Shown here: piece after piece, positions 51,326 through 60,611 of the stretch
Layout: each line of letters opens with the position of its first letter
How positions within the stretch are numbered: the stretch's first letter is position 1
Source: Candidatus Methanomethylophilus alvi Mx1201
GTDB taxonomy: Archaea; Thermoplasmatota; Thermoplasmata; Methanomassiliicoccales; Methanomethylophilaceae
Length of the DNA: 64,000 nucleotides
Direction of reading: 5' to 3'
Assembly (NCBI RefSeq): GCF_000300255.2
Contig: NC_020913.1
Location: 1,300,692-1,364,691 of the forward strand
The notes under the pieces: generated by a model
Told to the model about the DNA's origin: nothing
The model's input: only the letters and a program-made list of their open reading frames with translations
Databases searched by the model: none
Translations under genes and position numbers: made by a program

Positions 51326-53176
51326 ATGGATATGAAAAGAGTGGCGAGCAGGACCCTGTTCTTCCTCGCCATATGCGTGGTCGTCGGGATCATCTCGAAG
51401 GTGTTCGGCCAGGTCAACTCCCTGGTGGGGGTGGCCATAGTCGTCATAGCCCTCATGATGCTCCAGAGGGACCTGTCGGTAAGCCCGCTTTGGAACACCG
51501 GGACCCTGATACTGTTCACATGCATGCTGGGCGTGGGATCGTATCTGGCACTGATCGATCCCTTCCTCGGGGTATTCGTCAACATAGCCGTGGTCTTCAC
51601 CACGGTGTTCCTGACGGTCCACGACCTCAACTCCCCCCTGCACTTCCCGTTCATACTCGGATACGCGTTCATGCTGTCGGTCCCCGTGACCGCCGAGGAA
51701 CTGCCCATGCGCATACTGGCACTTGTAGTCGGCTCCATAGCGACGGTCGTACTCAACGTCCTCCTGAACCGCAACAGCATGAAACGGACCAGCCACAACG
51801 CGGTCGTATCCATGTGCAAGGCGATAGAGGAGGGGACCGAGAAGGTCTTGGCCGGGGAGGAGGTGTCCTCCGGGAACCTGGAACGCCTGTGCTCCGACCT
51901 GAACTCCAAGGTATACGACCGTCTGAGGGACCGCGTCTTCGCCAGCCACAGGGACAGCCATATCGTGGACCTGATGGCTTCCCTGATGAACCTCGGGCGC
52001 ACGGTGTTCGAGAGGGAGAGGGATCCGGAGGTGCTCTCCGGCATACGTTCCCTGATGACGGATCTCCGCCGCCACGAGGACGACGAGACATCCCTGGAAG
52101 ACGTGCTCGCATCGATAGAGGGCTTCCTCTCCGCCAACAAGGGTGCGGATTTCGGCATCATATCCTCCGTCCGCGCCATAGGGTCCGAGCTGAAGGCCAT
52201 CTCCTCCGAGACGCCGGGAACGGCATCCCCCGCGGGAGCACCCGCCGCCCCCAAGCTCTCCACCCTGTTCAAGGAGAACTTCAGACGCGATTCCGTGAGG
52301 TTCACGTTCGCCGTCCGCATGTCGTTCATGTTCACCCTCTGGGTCTTCGTATGGCAGTACTGGGAGCTGGAGAACGCCAAGTGGCTCCTGTACACCACCG
52401 CGGCCATCGTCCAACCGTACGTCGAGGGCACATGGATGAAATCCGGGATGCGTGTGGCAGGCACCCTGGTCGGGACCGCCATATTCGGCGTCATAGTCCT
52501 GGCCTGCGGAGGAGACCCCGGGATATTGGCGTTGGTCCTGATGGTCGTCAGCTACATCTACACCCTGGTAGACCCCAAGAGGTACGACCTCATGATGGGG
52601 TTCATCACTCTGACGGCCCTGCTGGCCGCATCGGCCGCGGATCCGGCCGGAGACATAGTGGTGGAACGCATACTCTACATCCTCGGAGGAGTCCTGGCGG
52701 CCACCCTCGCCAACATGACCATCCTGCCGTACCGCCTCCGCGACGAGTCCGTGGAGCTCGGAAGAAGGTATCTCAAGGTATCCTCCAGACAGATGGACGG
52801 CCTGAGGGAATTGGCCGAGACCGGGAAGTGCCAGACGGACGACACGTACCTTGTCATGACCGCAGGGGCCATAGCGTCGAAGATGCAGGTCAACGACGGA
52901 CGCGAACCGGACCGCCCGTTCGGGAAGTTCATCAGCAGCCAGAACGCCCTGACCGCCGAGTGCTCCCTCCTGTCCAATTCCCTGTCGGAGGCGGGGGAGG
53001 CATGCCGGGCCAAGGTCGGGGCAGTCCTCGGATCCCGCAAGGACGGGGGCGTCCCGGACATGGAGGGTCTCGACGAATCCGAGAAGGAGATAGTCGTACG
53101 TACCGCCAACGTCGTATCCATGTACAGGGAGAACCGCATGATGCTCGCCGACGCGGCGGTCGATCTGCCGGACTGA
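51326..53176 (+). CDS. FUSC-family membrane protein
   Basis: 616 residues with two membrane blocks of four to six helices (residues 5-150 and 340-460), separated by a soluble helical domain of about 190 residues and ending in a 150-residue soluble tail. The second block contains WLLYTTAAIVQPYVEGTWMKSG and RVAGTLVGTAIFGVIV, the pattern of the fusaric-acid-resistance (FUSC/YccS) family. It may export aromatic acids; substrate unknown. A 270-bp AT-rich intergenic region holds divergent promoters with pncB. Confidence 0.8.
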   Translation: MDMKRVASRTLFFLAICVVVGIISKVFGQVNSLVGVAIVVIALMMLQRDLSVSPLWNTGTLILFTCMLGVGSYLALIDPFLGVFVNIAVVFTTVFLTVHDLNSPLHFPFILGYAFMLSVPVTAEELPMRILALVVGSIATVVLNVLLNRNSMKRTSHNAVVSMCKAIEEGTEKVLAGEEVSSGNLERLCSDLNSKVYDRLRDRVFASHRDSHIVDLMASLMNLGRTVFERERDPEVLSGIRSLMTDLRRHEDDETSLEDVLASIEGFLSANKGADFGIISSVRAIGSELKAISSETPGTASPAGAPAAPKLSTLFKENFRRDSVRFTFAVRMSFMFTLWVFVWQYWELENAKWLLYTTAAIVQPYVEGTWMKSGMRVAGTLVGTAIFGVIVLACGGDPGILALVLMVVSYIYTLVDPKRYDLMMGFITLTALLAASAADPAGDIVVERILYILGGVLAATLANMTILPYRLRDESVELGRRYLKVSSRQMDGLRELAETGKCQTDDTYLVMTAGAIASKMQVNDGREPDRPFGKFISSQNALTAECSLLSNSLSEAGEACRAKVGAVLGSRKDGGVPDMEGLDESEKEIVVRTANVVSMYRENRMMLADAAVDLPD

Positions 53177-53266
53177 GGAGTCTGGGACATACCGGGCCGG
53201 ACACGCGGCGGGGCGCGTCCGCCCATACTTTTCAATACCCCGCACCCTCTGACACATATTGATAAC

Positions 53267-53743
53267 ATGAGATTCGTCGGCACCCTCGTCGCGGTAAAGG
53301 ACATGGAAAGGAGCAGGAGATTCTACAAGGATGTGCTGGGATTGGAGACCGTATCGGACTTCGGGGCCAACGTCACCCTAGAAGGAGGGATCTTCCTGCA
53401 GACAATGGACACCTGGAAGACGTTCATCGGAAAAACGGACATATCCCTGCCGGACAACGCCGGGGAACTGTACTTCGAAGAAAGCGACTTCGACGCATTC
53501 TGCGGACGTCTGGAACATATGGATGTGAAGTACGTCCACAGACCTGTGGAACACACATGGGGGCAGCGCGCGGTCAGGTTATACGACCCCGACGGACATA
53601 TGATCGAGGTCGGGGAGGAATTGGATTCCGTCATACTCCGTTTCATCAGGAACGGCATGACGGCGGAAGAGACGGCCTCCAGGATGGACATACCCCTGAA
53701 GACCGTCTCCGAATGCCTGGAAAGGCACGGAACCGGAGAATGA
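53267..53743 (+). CDS. VOC (glyoxalase-like) protein with C-terminal helix pair
   Basis: 158 residues. The first 115 form one vicinal-oxygen-chelate module (FVGTLVAVKDMERSRRFYKD opening, RAVRLYDPDGHMIEVGE closing with the metal Glu). The last 40 residues (GMTAEETASRMDIPLKTVSECL) look like a helix-turn-helix-like tail that plain glyoxalases lack. Could bind or modify a small toxic or antibiotic compound; substrate unknown. Its stop is 5 bp from the end of the convergent MerR regulator. Confidence 0.82.
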   Translation: MRFVGTLVAVKDMERSRRFYKDVLGLETVSDFGANVTLEGGIFLQTMDTWKTFIGKTDISLPDNAGELYFEESDFDAFCGRLEHMDVKYVHRPVEHTWGQRAVRLYDPDGHMIEVGEELDSVILRFIRNGMTAEETASRMDIPLKTVSECLERHGTGE

Positions 53744-53748
53744 GCGGA

Positions 53749-54558
53749 TCACGCCTTCCCGATGGGGAACTGGATCTCCGTCAGGTATTCGTCCTCGGAC
53801 CCCTTGTTCCAGCATCCGTCCATATAGCATTCCCTCGGAGGTTCTACGAGCTCCATCCCGTTCTCCGACATCCATCTCATTATGGCCGCATATGCCTCGC
53901 CCAGGCCGTCGTACGGCCCCCGATGCTTGACACAGGCCGCCGTCACCGGGCCGAACTCCTTGAATCCGATCTCCCCGGCAGGTGTCCCGGCCTTCTTCAC
54001 GGACTGGTAGTAGCGGAGCGAGATGTCCCTCTCCCTGTACTCCGGATCCGCATATGTCACGAAGCAGTAGTCGTCTTCCGTGCACTCGACATCCGGGTTG
54101 GACCTCCGGCACATCTCCGCGAACCCCATGACGAACCCGGCCATGTCCGAATAATTGTCTATCATTCCTTCCCTGTAGGCCGCAATGAACCCCGGGATCG
54201 TCTTGACCTCTATCTCATAATCCATGTGGTCGTCTCCTTCGATCATGAGGTCCAGAAGGGCCATCCTTCTCTCCGCGGAATCCTTCTCCGATTCTGTCTC
54301 CGCTCTGCGCCCGCGCAGTATCGGCAGGGGGTCCGCCCCGGAAAGGAGCGTCTTGATCTCCTCGATGGAGAGTCCCGCCCTGCGGTATCTGAGTATGGTG
54401 CAGAGGGTCGTGAGCTGCTCCGGCAGATAGTATCTGTAACGGTTGAAACCGTCCACATAGCCAGGCCTCAGTATCCCTTCCTCGTCATAGTAGCGGAGGG
54501 TCTTCACGGAGACCTTTCCGAGTTTGGAGAATTCGCCTATCCTATACCTCATGGACAT
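53749..54558 (-). CDS. MerR-family regulator with GyrI-like effector domain
   Basis: 269 residues. The N-terminal MerR winged helix is clear (YRIGEFSKLGKVSVKTLRYYDEEG, then NRYRYYLPEQL), followed by a coiled-coil dimer helix (about 75-110). The C-terminal GyrI/AraC-E-like ligand domain contains VKTIPGFIAAYREG and GPVTAACVKHRGPYDGLGEAY. This BmrR/TipA-like layout binds hydrophobic drugs and turns on exporters; the FUSC protein two genes away is a candidate target. MerR regulators of this form are mostly bacterial, so lateral transfer is likely. Confidence 0.9.
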   Translation of the reverse strand: MSMRYRIGEFSKLGKVSVKTLRYYDEEGILRPGYVDGFNRYRYYLPEQLTTLCTILRYRRAGLSIEEIKTLLSGADPLPILRGRRAETESEKDSAERRMALLDLMIEGDDHMDYEIEVKTIPGFIAAYREGMIDNYSDMAGFVMGFAEMCRRSNPDVECTEDDYCFVTYADPEYRERDISLRYYQSVKKAGTPAGEIGFKEFGPVTAACVKHRGPYDGLGEAYAAIMRWMSENGMELVEPPRECYMDGCWNKGSEDEYLTEIQFPIGKA

Positions 54559-54725
54559 ACATCGCCGTGCGATACTAATGTATTCACAGTTTCCAGCAGG
54601 GGAAGGGTTCTACAGAGAATGGTACTTGGATGGATTGTTATCGCATCGATATGCCGTCCGGGAACGACGATTTCGACAAAGCGAAACGAGATACACAGAC
54701 GGATGATAAGATGACAAAAGATGAG

Positions 54726-54798
54726 TGGACAGGGCGAGATTCGAACTCGCGACCTCTACAATGCCAATGTAGCGATCTTCCAACTGATCTACCTGCCC
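54726..54798 (-). tRNA. tRNA-Ala (GGC)
   Basis: 73 nt. Acceptor GGGCAGG pairs with CCTGTCC (including the G3-U70 pair that identifies tRNA-Ala), anticodon stem CTACA/TGTAG with loop TTGGCAT gives GGC for GCC codons, and the T arm is GCGAG-TTCGAAT-CTCGC. Discriminator A, no intron, no encoded CCA. Confidence 0.95.
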
Positions 54799-54856
54799 AG
54801 CGGATAATCCCTTGATTCAGTTATGGTACTTAAAAGTTATCAATGGCCCGGCTGGA

Positions 54857-56269
54857 TCACTCGAACTTACCGTCGGTGATCTTGCTCTGGAACCTCTCTT
54901 CCTCTCCCTCGATGCGTGTGGGATACTTCCCGTTGACGCATGCCAGGCACAGGTCTTCCTTGGATTTGCCGATGGCCTCTACGAGTCCGTCGATACTTAT
55001 GTACCCGAGACTGTCGGCCCCGATGATGTGGCAGATCTCGTCCACCGTGTGCTTGTTGGCGATGAACTGGTCCCTAGTCTTCATATCCACCCCGTAGTAG
55101 CAGGGGGCGATGATGGGCGGACAACCGATCCTTACATGGACCTCGGTGGCCCCGGCCTTCCTGAGCATGCCGACGAGCTGCTTGAGGGTGGTACCCCTGA
55201 CTATGGAATCGTCCACGATGAGAATCCTCTTGCCTGCGACGGTGCTCTTGATGGGGTTCATTTTCATGGAGACGGCCCTCTCCCTCTCCTTTTGGTCCGG
55301 CAGGATGAAGGTCCTCTCGGCGAACCTGTTCTTCATGAACCCTTCTTCGTAGGGTATGCCCGTCTCGTTGGAGAATCCGATGGCGTGGGCCCTTCCGGAA
55401 TCGGGGATGGGCATCACGATGTCGACGTCGGCAGGATGTTCCCTGGCCAGGATCTCGCCGATCCTCCTCCGGACATCGTACACCTCGCGGCCGTCCATTA
55501 TGGTGTCGGGCCTGGCGAAGTACACCCACTCGAACATGCAATGGGCACAGTGGCACTTCACCTTCGGCATATATGATCTGAAGGAATCCTGACAGATCTC
55601 GACGATCTCGCCGGGTGCGACATCCCTGACGATCTCCCCGCCCAAGGCGTCGATGGCGGCGCTCTCGGATGCGATCATGTAACCTCCGGCGATCTTCCCG
55701 ATTATGAGGGGGCGTATCCCGTGGGGGTCCCTGATCCCGAAAAGCCTGCCGTTGACCATAAGTGCCAGTGCATATGCGCCGTCTATCTCTCCCATGGTGG
55801 CCCTTATGGAGAGGATGATGTCGCTGTTCTGACCGAGGTACTTGTTGAGGATGTTGATTATAAGTTCCGTATCCGAATCGGTCTGGAAGACGGCCCCCGT
55901 CTCGAGGTATTTCTTCTTGACCTTGTCGTAGGTGGTCAGGTCGCCGTTGTGGGCGATGGCCATCATACCGGAACCGGTTATCATGGTCATAGGCTGGGCG
56001 TTCTTGACGCCCTTACCTCCGGTAGTGGCATACCTTACATGACCGATTCCGACCTTGCCCTTGTAGGGCTCTAGGCTCTCCTTCGGAAGAGCCGTCTGGA
56101 CAAGCCCGGCACCTTTGACGGTGTGGATCTCCATCCCGTCGAAAACCGAGATGCCGGCGCTGTCCTGTCCGCGGTTCTGAATGATCATCAGGGTCTTCTG
56201 CAACGATGGAACTACGTTATGGTCGGCATTGATACCGATTACACCGCAGTAGTGCCGAAGACCCGACAT
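54857..56269 (-). CDS. purF: Amidophosphoribosyltransferase
   Basis: 470 residues. The N-terminal Ntn amidotransferase nucleophile is Cys8 (RHYCGVIGI), which implies removal of the short leader MSGLRHY. Then come GHVRYATTGG near 76 and AHNGDLTTY near 104. The C-terminal PRTase domain carries the PRPP loop RILIVDDSIVRGTTLKQLV near 346. It starts purine synthesis by making phosphoribosylamine from PRPP and glutamine. Gene order lsm-eL37-purF is conserved across Euryarchaea. Confidence 0.95.
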   Translation of the reverse strand: MSGLRHYCGVIGINADHNVVPSLQKTLMIIQNRGQDSAGISVFDGMEIHTVKGAGLVQTALPKESLEPYKGKVGIGHVRYATTGGKGVKNAQPMTMITGSGMMAIAHNGDLTTYDKVKKKYLETGAVFQTDSDTELIINILNKYLGQNSDIILSIRATMGEIDGAYALALMVNGRLFGIRDPHGIRPLIIGKIAGGYMIASESAAIDALGGEIVRDVAPGEIVEICQDSFRSYMPKVKCHCAHCMFEWVYFARPDTIMDGREVYDVRRRIGEILAREHPADVDIVMPIPDSGRAHAIGFSNETGIPYEEGFMKNRFAERTFILPDQKERERAVSMKMNPIKSTVAGKRILIVDDSIVRGTTLKQLVGMLRKAGATEVHVRIGCPPIIAPCYYGVDMKTRDQFIANKHTVDEICHIIGADSLGYISIDGLVEAIGKSKEDLCLACVNGKYPTRIEGEEERFQSKITDGKFE

Positions 56270-56287
56270 TGTTTCACGTTTTTAGAT

Positions 56288-56458
56288 TTACTCGCGAAGT
56301 TTAGCCCAGGTATAGGACCTTATCCTTGCGGTCTTGCCGTATCCGCAGGAAGCGCAAACTCCCTTCCTGACGTTGTACGAGCGCTTTCCGCACCTGCGGC
56401 AGGGAATGTGCGTCTTGAACTTGTTGTGCCTTCCCTGTGCTGCTGTTCCTGCTCCCAT
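56288..56458 (-). CDS. rpl37e: Ribosomal protein eL37
   Basis: 56 residues from ATG 56458 to TAA 56288. The sequence carries the zinc motif C-R-R-C-G-K near residue 20 and C-A-S-C-G-Y near 35, with basic flanks ([23 protein letters not shown]), diagnostic of eL37. It lies 12 bp after the Lsm gene and 19 bp before purF in the same operon. It has a Shine-Dalgarno-like AAGGAG before the ATG. Confidence 0.95.
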   Translation of the reverse strand: MGAGTAAQGRHNKFKTHIPCRRCGKRSYNVRKGVCASCGYGKTARIRSYTWAKLRE

Positions 56459-56470
56459 TTTAATTTCTCC

Positions 56471-56713
56471 TTATGGTGATATGTAGATGACATTGTCTCC
56501 GCGGACAATGATCGTGGCCGTTCTCCCGACGCTTTCCCCGGAAACCAGCTCCTCGGCGTTCTTCAGAACCAGATTCATGTGGGGATCGTAGCCGTCAAGT
56601 ACACCCCTGTACTCCCTTTTACCTTTCAGCACGACGATGACGTTCTTGCCGATCGCCTGTTTCAGGATGTCGAGGGGTTTTACTATCAGGATAGCCACCT
56701 TTGACCAACCCAT
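56471..56713 (-). CDS. lsm: Sm-like archaeal RNA-binding protein
   Basis: 80 residues with both Sm motifs: Sm1 [23 protein letters not shown] and Sm2 [11 protein letters not shown], preceded by the N-terminal helix [11 protein letters not shown]. These proteins form heptameric rings that bind U-rich RNA. The start at ATG 56713 adds about 11 residues ([11 protein letters not shown]) compared with most family members; no later ATG is available, so it is kept. First gene of the lsm-eL37-purF operon. Confidence 0.92.
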   Translation of the reverse strand: MGWSKVAILIVKPLDILKQAIGKNVIVVLKGKREYRGVLDGYDPHMNLVLKNAEELVSGESVGRTATIIVRGDNVIYISP

Positions 56714-56780
56714 ACTAGAGTCAGTATTTTAAGGTTGTTGTCTCCATTCTTATTATATAGTATAGGGAAAGGGGGATTGG

Positions 56781-57905
56781 TCAGACGAATGCCCCGATGG
56801 CGGGGGCGTCGAGACGGTCCATATCGTAGAAGATGATGGCCTCCTTTATCCCTCTGGCCCCGAAACCGGTCCCGAAGAACCTGTCAAGCAGGGCCGCCCT
56901 CCACATTATGTCGAGGACCGCGGTGGCAAGACTCCCGTAATATGCGTTGGAAAGGTCGTCCTCATACCCGTTCGCATCTATGAGATAGTACACGGAACCC
57001 AGGAAACTGTCCCTGCCGTTCAATATACCCAGATACTCGGCGAGGACCTTGCTTCCCTCGTCGTTGAGGGGCTTGATCTCGATCTCGTCGGCGTCGGCGA
57101 AACCTTTGTGATGGAACTCCCCGTCGTCCCCGACCGTCATCCACTCGACTTTGTTCTTGTCCACGGTGAAGACGTTCCAGGACAGGTCCTCTGCGCTGTA
57201 GACGGGCATGCTGAGAGGATCGTCGGTGGAAAGGGATTCCAAGGCGGTCTCCCTCGCCGCATCGTTGAGGTCCTTCAGGTCGTACTTCTCCCCCCTCTTG
57301 GCCCCCGAGATGGAAACCTGTGCCTCCACCTCGGCCATGCTGAGGATCTTGCTGATGAACCCGAGGTCGGTGAAGTCGCTCAGATGTTCGGACACCGTCA
57401 TCCGGAGCATGGACGAGTCAGCCATGACCCCGGCGGCACGGGCGTTCTCGTAGAACTCGCGGTATACCGCAGATGCCTCCTTCACGGCCTGCTTGAGGCG
57501 GTCGTCGGCGGCGGCCACCATCTGCTTCGCCTCGGAGAGGGCGTCGACACCTTTGCCGGTCCAGAGTCCGCGGCACGACATGTCGAGCTCCACCTTGACG
57601 TGGTCCGATACGTAGAGGTGGTAGGGGAACTGCTTGCAGTACGTGGTCCTGTGGTCGTAGATCTGACAGCGCCTGCATTCGTTCAGGAAGACGCAGGACC
57701 CCCTCCCCTTCTTGAGTGCCAGAGCGAAATACTGGTCCGGTCCGCGGCTCCTCACGAGGCATTCCGGATGGTTCTTCCTGAAGAACTGTCTCTCCTGAGG
57801 AAGGACCTCAGGCTGGCACAGACAGCACATACCGCACCCGTCAATGCATTCGGCCTTCTTTCCAGCAACTTCCGAGTAATCGACTTCGTAATCAGCCACA
57901 GACAT
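56781..57905 (-). CDS. YkgJ-like Cys-cluster protein
   Basis: 374 residues. The first 120 match the YkgJ/UPF0153 metal-cluster family: CIDGCGMCCLCQPEVL near residue 20, then G-R-G-S-C-V-F-L-N-E-C-R-R-C-Q-I-Y and TYCKQFPYHL. These cysteines probably hold zinc or iron-sulfur. The remaining 250 residues are a lineage-specific extension with no recognised motif. Its start overlaps the pyrC end by 14 bp, so it is the last gene of that operon. Confidence 0.8.
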   Translation of the reverse strand: MSVADYEVDYSEVAGKKAECIDGCGMCCLCQPEVLPQERQFFRKNHPECLVRSRGPDQYFALALKKGRGSCVFLNECRRCQIYDHRTTYCKQFPYHLYVSDHVKVELDMSCRGLWTGKGVDALSEAKQMVAAADDRLKQAVKEASAVYREFYENARAAGVMADSSMLRMTVSEHLSDFTDLGFISKILSMAEVEAQVSISGAKRGEKYDLKDLNDAARETALESLSTDDPLSMPVYSAEDLSWNVFTVDKNKVEWMTVGDDGEFHHKGFADADEIEIKPLNDEGSKVLAEYLGILNGRDSFLGSVYYLIDANGYEDDLSNAYYGSLATAVLDIMWRAALLDRFFGTGFGARGIKEAIIFYDMDRLDAPAIGAFV

Positions 57906-59169
57906 CCTTCCCCAGGGGCTCGCCGCAGAGCTCTCCTTCTTTGACCTGTACCTGCCCTCTTATTATAACGGTATCGGGGAAGACCGCCCTCATACCGTGG
58001 TACGGACTGAACCCGGCCTTGGAATGCAGCCTCTTCTGGTCGATCTCGGACACCTTCCTCATGTCGAATATGGAGAAGTCCGCATCGTACCCGACGGCGA
58101 TCCTGCCTTTGGGGACGGAGAAGACGGAACCAGGGTTCTCCGCACCCATCCTCACCGCCTGGCACATACCCAGGGTACCTGCCCTGACCATCTCCATGAC
58201 CATCGGCATGGTCGTCTCCACGCCGGGGATCCCTCCGGGGGCGGAATCGAAATCCCTGGATTTCTCCTCCAAGGTATGCGGGGCGTGGTCCGTCCCGAAC
58301 ATCGTGATCTCCCCGCGAAGGAGACACTGGAACAGTGCGTCCTTGGTGGCCTTGTCCCTTATCGGGGGGTTGGTCTTGTAGATGGCGGAAGTGTTCCTCA
58401 GGGCATCGAACATCAGATGATGCATGGTGACCTCGGTGGTGAAACCCAGGGAGGATGCCGTCCTGACCTGCTCCGCATTGGTACAGTGGCATATGTTGAT
58501 CCTGTTGGTGTCCTTGTATTGTGCCAGACGCCTGAGGGCGGAGAACTCGGCCTCTACGGGACGGTTGCGGAGGTGGTCCTGACAGCACCTCTCCTCCTCC
58601 CCGTGCACTATGAGATCATCATCCTCCGCATGGACGCTCACCACTTTTCCGGTCCCGGCGATTTCCTCCATGACAGGGGCGATCTCCTCGTCGTCGTTCA
58701 GGAGTATGTTCCCGGTGGTGGAACCCATGAACAACTTGAATGCTGGCACATGTGGAGCGAGCAGAGCGGCGGGACAGTTCGGGGTGAGTGCGGCGAACAG
58801 TCCGTAGTCGGCATACGACCTCCCTCTGACGGTACGTTTCTTATCCATTAGGGTTTGCAGGTCCGTCACCGGGGGTTTCGTGTTGGGCATGTCCAGGACA
58901 CAGGTCACTCCGCCGCATACGGCGGACATGGTCCCGGTCGAGAAATCCTCCTTGGACGTCATCCCGGGATCGCGGAGATGGACGTGGGGGTCCATGAAAC
59001 CCGGGAGGACGGTCATGCTGGTTCCGAGGTCTATCCTCTCCTCCCCTCCGGAGACCAGCCTACCTACGGAGACGATCTTCCCGTCGGCTATGCCGACCTC
59101 GGTATAGCGGAGCTCCCCGTCGACGAACATGCGCCCGCACAGGACGGTCTCCGGATCGACACGGGTCAT
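57892..59169 (-). CDS. pyrC: Dihydroorotase
   Basis: 425 residues. The metal site is evident: FMDPHVHLRDPG near residue 57 (two His), the His of VVSVHAEDDD near 180, the His of INICHCTNAEQ near 233, and the catalytic Asp in MFGTDHAPHTLEEK near 300. The carbamylated Lys of the family is not obvious at the usual position, where KLFMGSTTGN is found. It closes carbamoyl-aspartate to dihydroorotate in pyrimidine synthesis. ATG 59169 overlaps the AMMECR1 stop (ATGA). Confidence 0.9.
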   Translation of the reverse strand: MTRVDPETVLCGRMFVDGELRYTEVGIADGKIVSVGRLVSGGEERIDLGTSMTVLPGFMDPHVHLRDPGMTSKEDFSTGTMSAVCGGVTCVLDMPNTKPPVTDLQTLMDKKRTVRGRSYADYGLFAALTPNCPAALLAPHVPAFKLFMGSTTGNILLNDDEEIAPVMEEIAGTGKVVSVHAEDDDLIVHGEEERCCQDHLRNRPVEAEFSALRRLAQYKDTNRINICHCTNAEQVRTASSLGFTTEVTMHHLMFDALRNTSAIYKTNPPIRDKATKDALFQCLLRGEITMFGTDHAPHTLEEKSRDFDSAPGGIPGVETTMPMVMEMVRAGTLGMCQAVRMGAENPGSVFSVPKGRIAVGYDADFSIFDMRKVSEIDQKRLHSKAGFSPYHGMRAVFPDTVIIRGQVQVKEGELCGEPLGKDVCG

Positions 59170-59759
59170 TTCCTGACTACCTCTCCGCCGGGGGACACCT
59201 CGGAGAAAACCTCACCCTGGAACTTCTCGAAATCCAAGGCACCGGACTTCCAGCTGTCCTCCTGCATACCTGCCTTCATGCACAGGTTGCCCAGATACTC
59301 GTCGGCGTTCCACTCCTGCTCCACCGGGACCTGGGGGAGATAGACGGCCCCATAGCGTCTGTAACGCATGATGAGGCCGTCCTTCCCTATCTCGATCTGG
59401 GACTTCAGGTCCTCGGACGACTTGTACCTTATCGGTTCCGGTTCCGTGAGGACCGTCACCTCGAACGTGCACCTCTTGGCCTGGTCGGGACGCAGCCTCG
59501 GGAAGCGGGGGTCGTTGCATGCCCCCCTTGCCGCCAGGGGAAGCGACTGGGACAGCTGCATTATGGGCTGCGGATACCCTATGCAGCCCCTCAGTATCCC
59601 GGAAGGGTATTCCGATATAGTGACGAACACGCCGCGGTCGCACCGGAACGTCTCCGGGAAGTCCACGTCGCATATCCTGTCCTCGGTCTCGGCCTCGGCG
59701 ATGGCGCGGGCCGACCTCACGGCGAGGACCCCGTCCTCCAGAGACAGCATCTCCGCCAT
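59166..59759 (-). CDS. AMMECR1-domain protein
   Basis: About 197 residues. The hallmark GILRGCIGYPQPIMQL lies near residue 60, followed by ARGACNDPRFPRL and the C-terminal QVPVEQEWNADEYLGNLCMKAG. Conserved in archaea and eukaryotes; nucleic-acid-related or redox roles have been suggested but none is established. ATG 59759 lies 1 bp after the preceding stop (TGA-G-ATG), which I prefer over the upstream frame start at 59795. Confidence 0.92.
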   Translation of the reverse strand: MAEMLSLEDGVLAVRSARAIAEAETEDRICDVDFPETFRCDRGVFVTISEYPSGILRGCIGYPQPIMQLSQSLPLAARGACNDPRFPRLRPDQAKRCTFEVTVLTEPEPIRYKSSEDLKSQIEIGKDGLIMRYRRYGAVYLPQVPVEQEWNADEYLGNLCMKAGMQEDSWKSGALDFEKFQGEVFSEVSPGGEVVRK

Positions 59760-59760
59760 C

Positions 59761-60609
59761 TCACTGACCTTCCTTGTCCTCTTCCTTGTCCGCATCCTTC
59801 TTGGGCGCAGGAGTTATTATGATGGGCTGGGGGCCGTTTGACCCATAGTCCGCAGGAGTCTTCCCATAATCCTCCCCGCCTTCCCTGTAACGGGGGGCGT
59901 CGGGGTTCCTCTTGCTCCTGCAGTACTCGTTCTTCCTGCAGTACTCGACGTTCTTGTTCCTGTCCGCACCCTCCATGAAATCCTTCATGAAGTCGGGGGC
60001 GGGGCTGTTCCTCACCAGGGAGTTGAGTGCCATCCACATCTCGAGACCCGCTCCGACCAGATGCTGCTGGAACTTGGGGTCGGCGAAGAACCCGAGGGCG
60101 TCTGATATATCCTCGTTGATGTACCTCTTGGCCCTCTCGCGGTCCTCTCTGAACCTCTCCCTGCTCTCGTCCATCATGTCGTAGGCGTAGCGCCTCTCCT
60201 CTTCCATACGGGCCCTCATGCGGTCCCTCTCGTCACGGGCGGCCCTGTAGGCGTAGTCGGCCTGGTCGCGGACGAAAGCACGGGCATAATCCCTCCCCTC
60301 CTCCATGGCGTCGGCGGTACGGTCGCGGGCATAGCGGTAGGTGTCGTAGGCCCTCTCCCCCGCATCGCGGGCCGCATACTCCATGCGGTCGGCGGCATAG
60401 CGGGCACGGTCCTCGCGCGCCATGGCATCCTCGTATCTCTGCTGGGCGTTGCGTTTGGCGATGTATTCCGCCTCCGCGCGTGCCCTCGCCTCTGCCTCGA
60501 TCTTCGCCTGTCTGGCCTTCTCCTCCGCCAGGAGCTTCTCGATCATCTCCCTGTTCTCTTCCGCGAACTTCTGTATGTCCGGGTCGTCGTATTTCCTCTC
60601 GTCCGTCAT
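59761..60609 (-). CDS. Highly charged coiled-coil protein
   Basis: About 282 residues. Residues 15-165 are an almost uninterrupted Arg/Glu/Ala/Tyr-rich helix with repeated A-R-D/A-R-x-x-Y spacing, predicted long coiled coil. A conserved-looking globular segment follows (DALGFFADPKFQQHLVGAG, MWMALNSLVRN). The tail has two Cys in EYCRKNEYCRSKRN and a Pro/Asp/Lys-rich end. ATG 60609 is preferred because AGGAGGG lies 8 nt before it; it follows the ArsA-like stop by 2 bp. Unknown function; position suggests a partner of the ATPase. Confidence 0.7.
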   Translation of the reverse strand: MTDERKYDDPDIQKFAEENREMIEKLLAEEKARQAKIEAEARARAEAEYIAKRNAQQRYEDAMAREDRARYAADRMEYAARDAGERAYDTYRYARDRTADAMEEGRDYARAFVRDQADYAYRAARDERDRMRARMEEERRYAYDMMDESRERFREDRERAKRYINEDISDALGFFADPKFQQHLVGAGLEMWMALNSLVRNSPAPDFMKDFMEGADRNKNVEYCRKNEYCRSKRNPDAPRYREGGEDYGKTPADYGSNGPQPIIITPAPKKDADKEEDKEGQ

Positions 60610-60611
60610 TC

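Noticed and set aside
49616..53257. Very long minus-strand open frame (1213 codons) containing pncB
   Set aside because: Only the first 480 codons from ATG 51058 match nicotinate phosphoribosyltransferase; the rest is antisense to the FUSC gene and low-complexity. High G/C keeps the antisense frame open.
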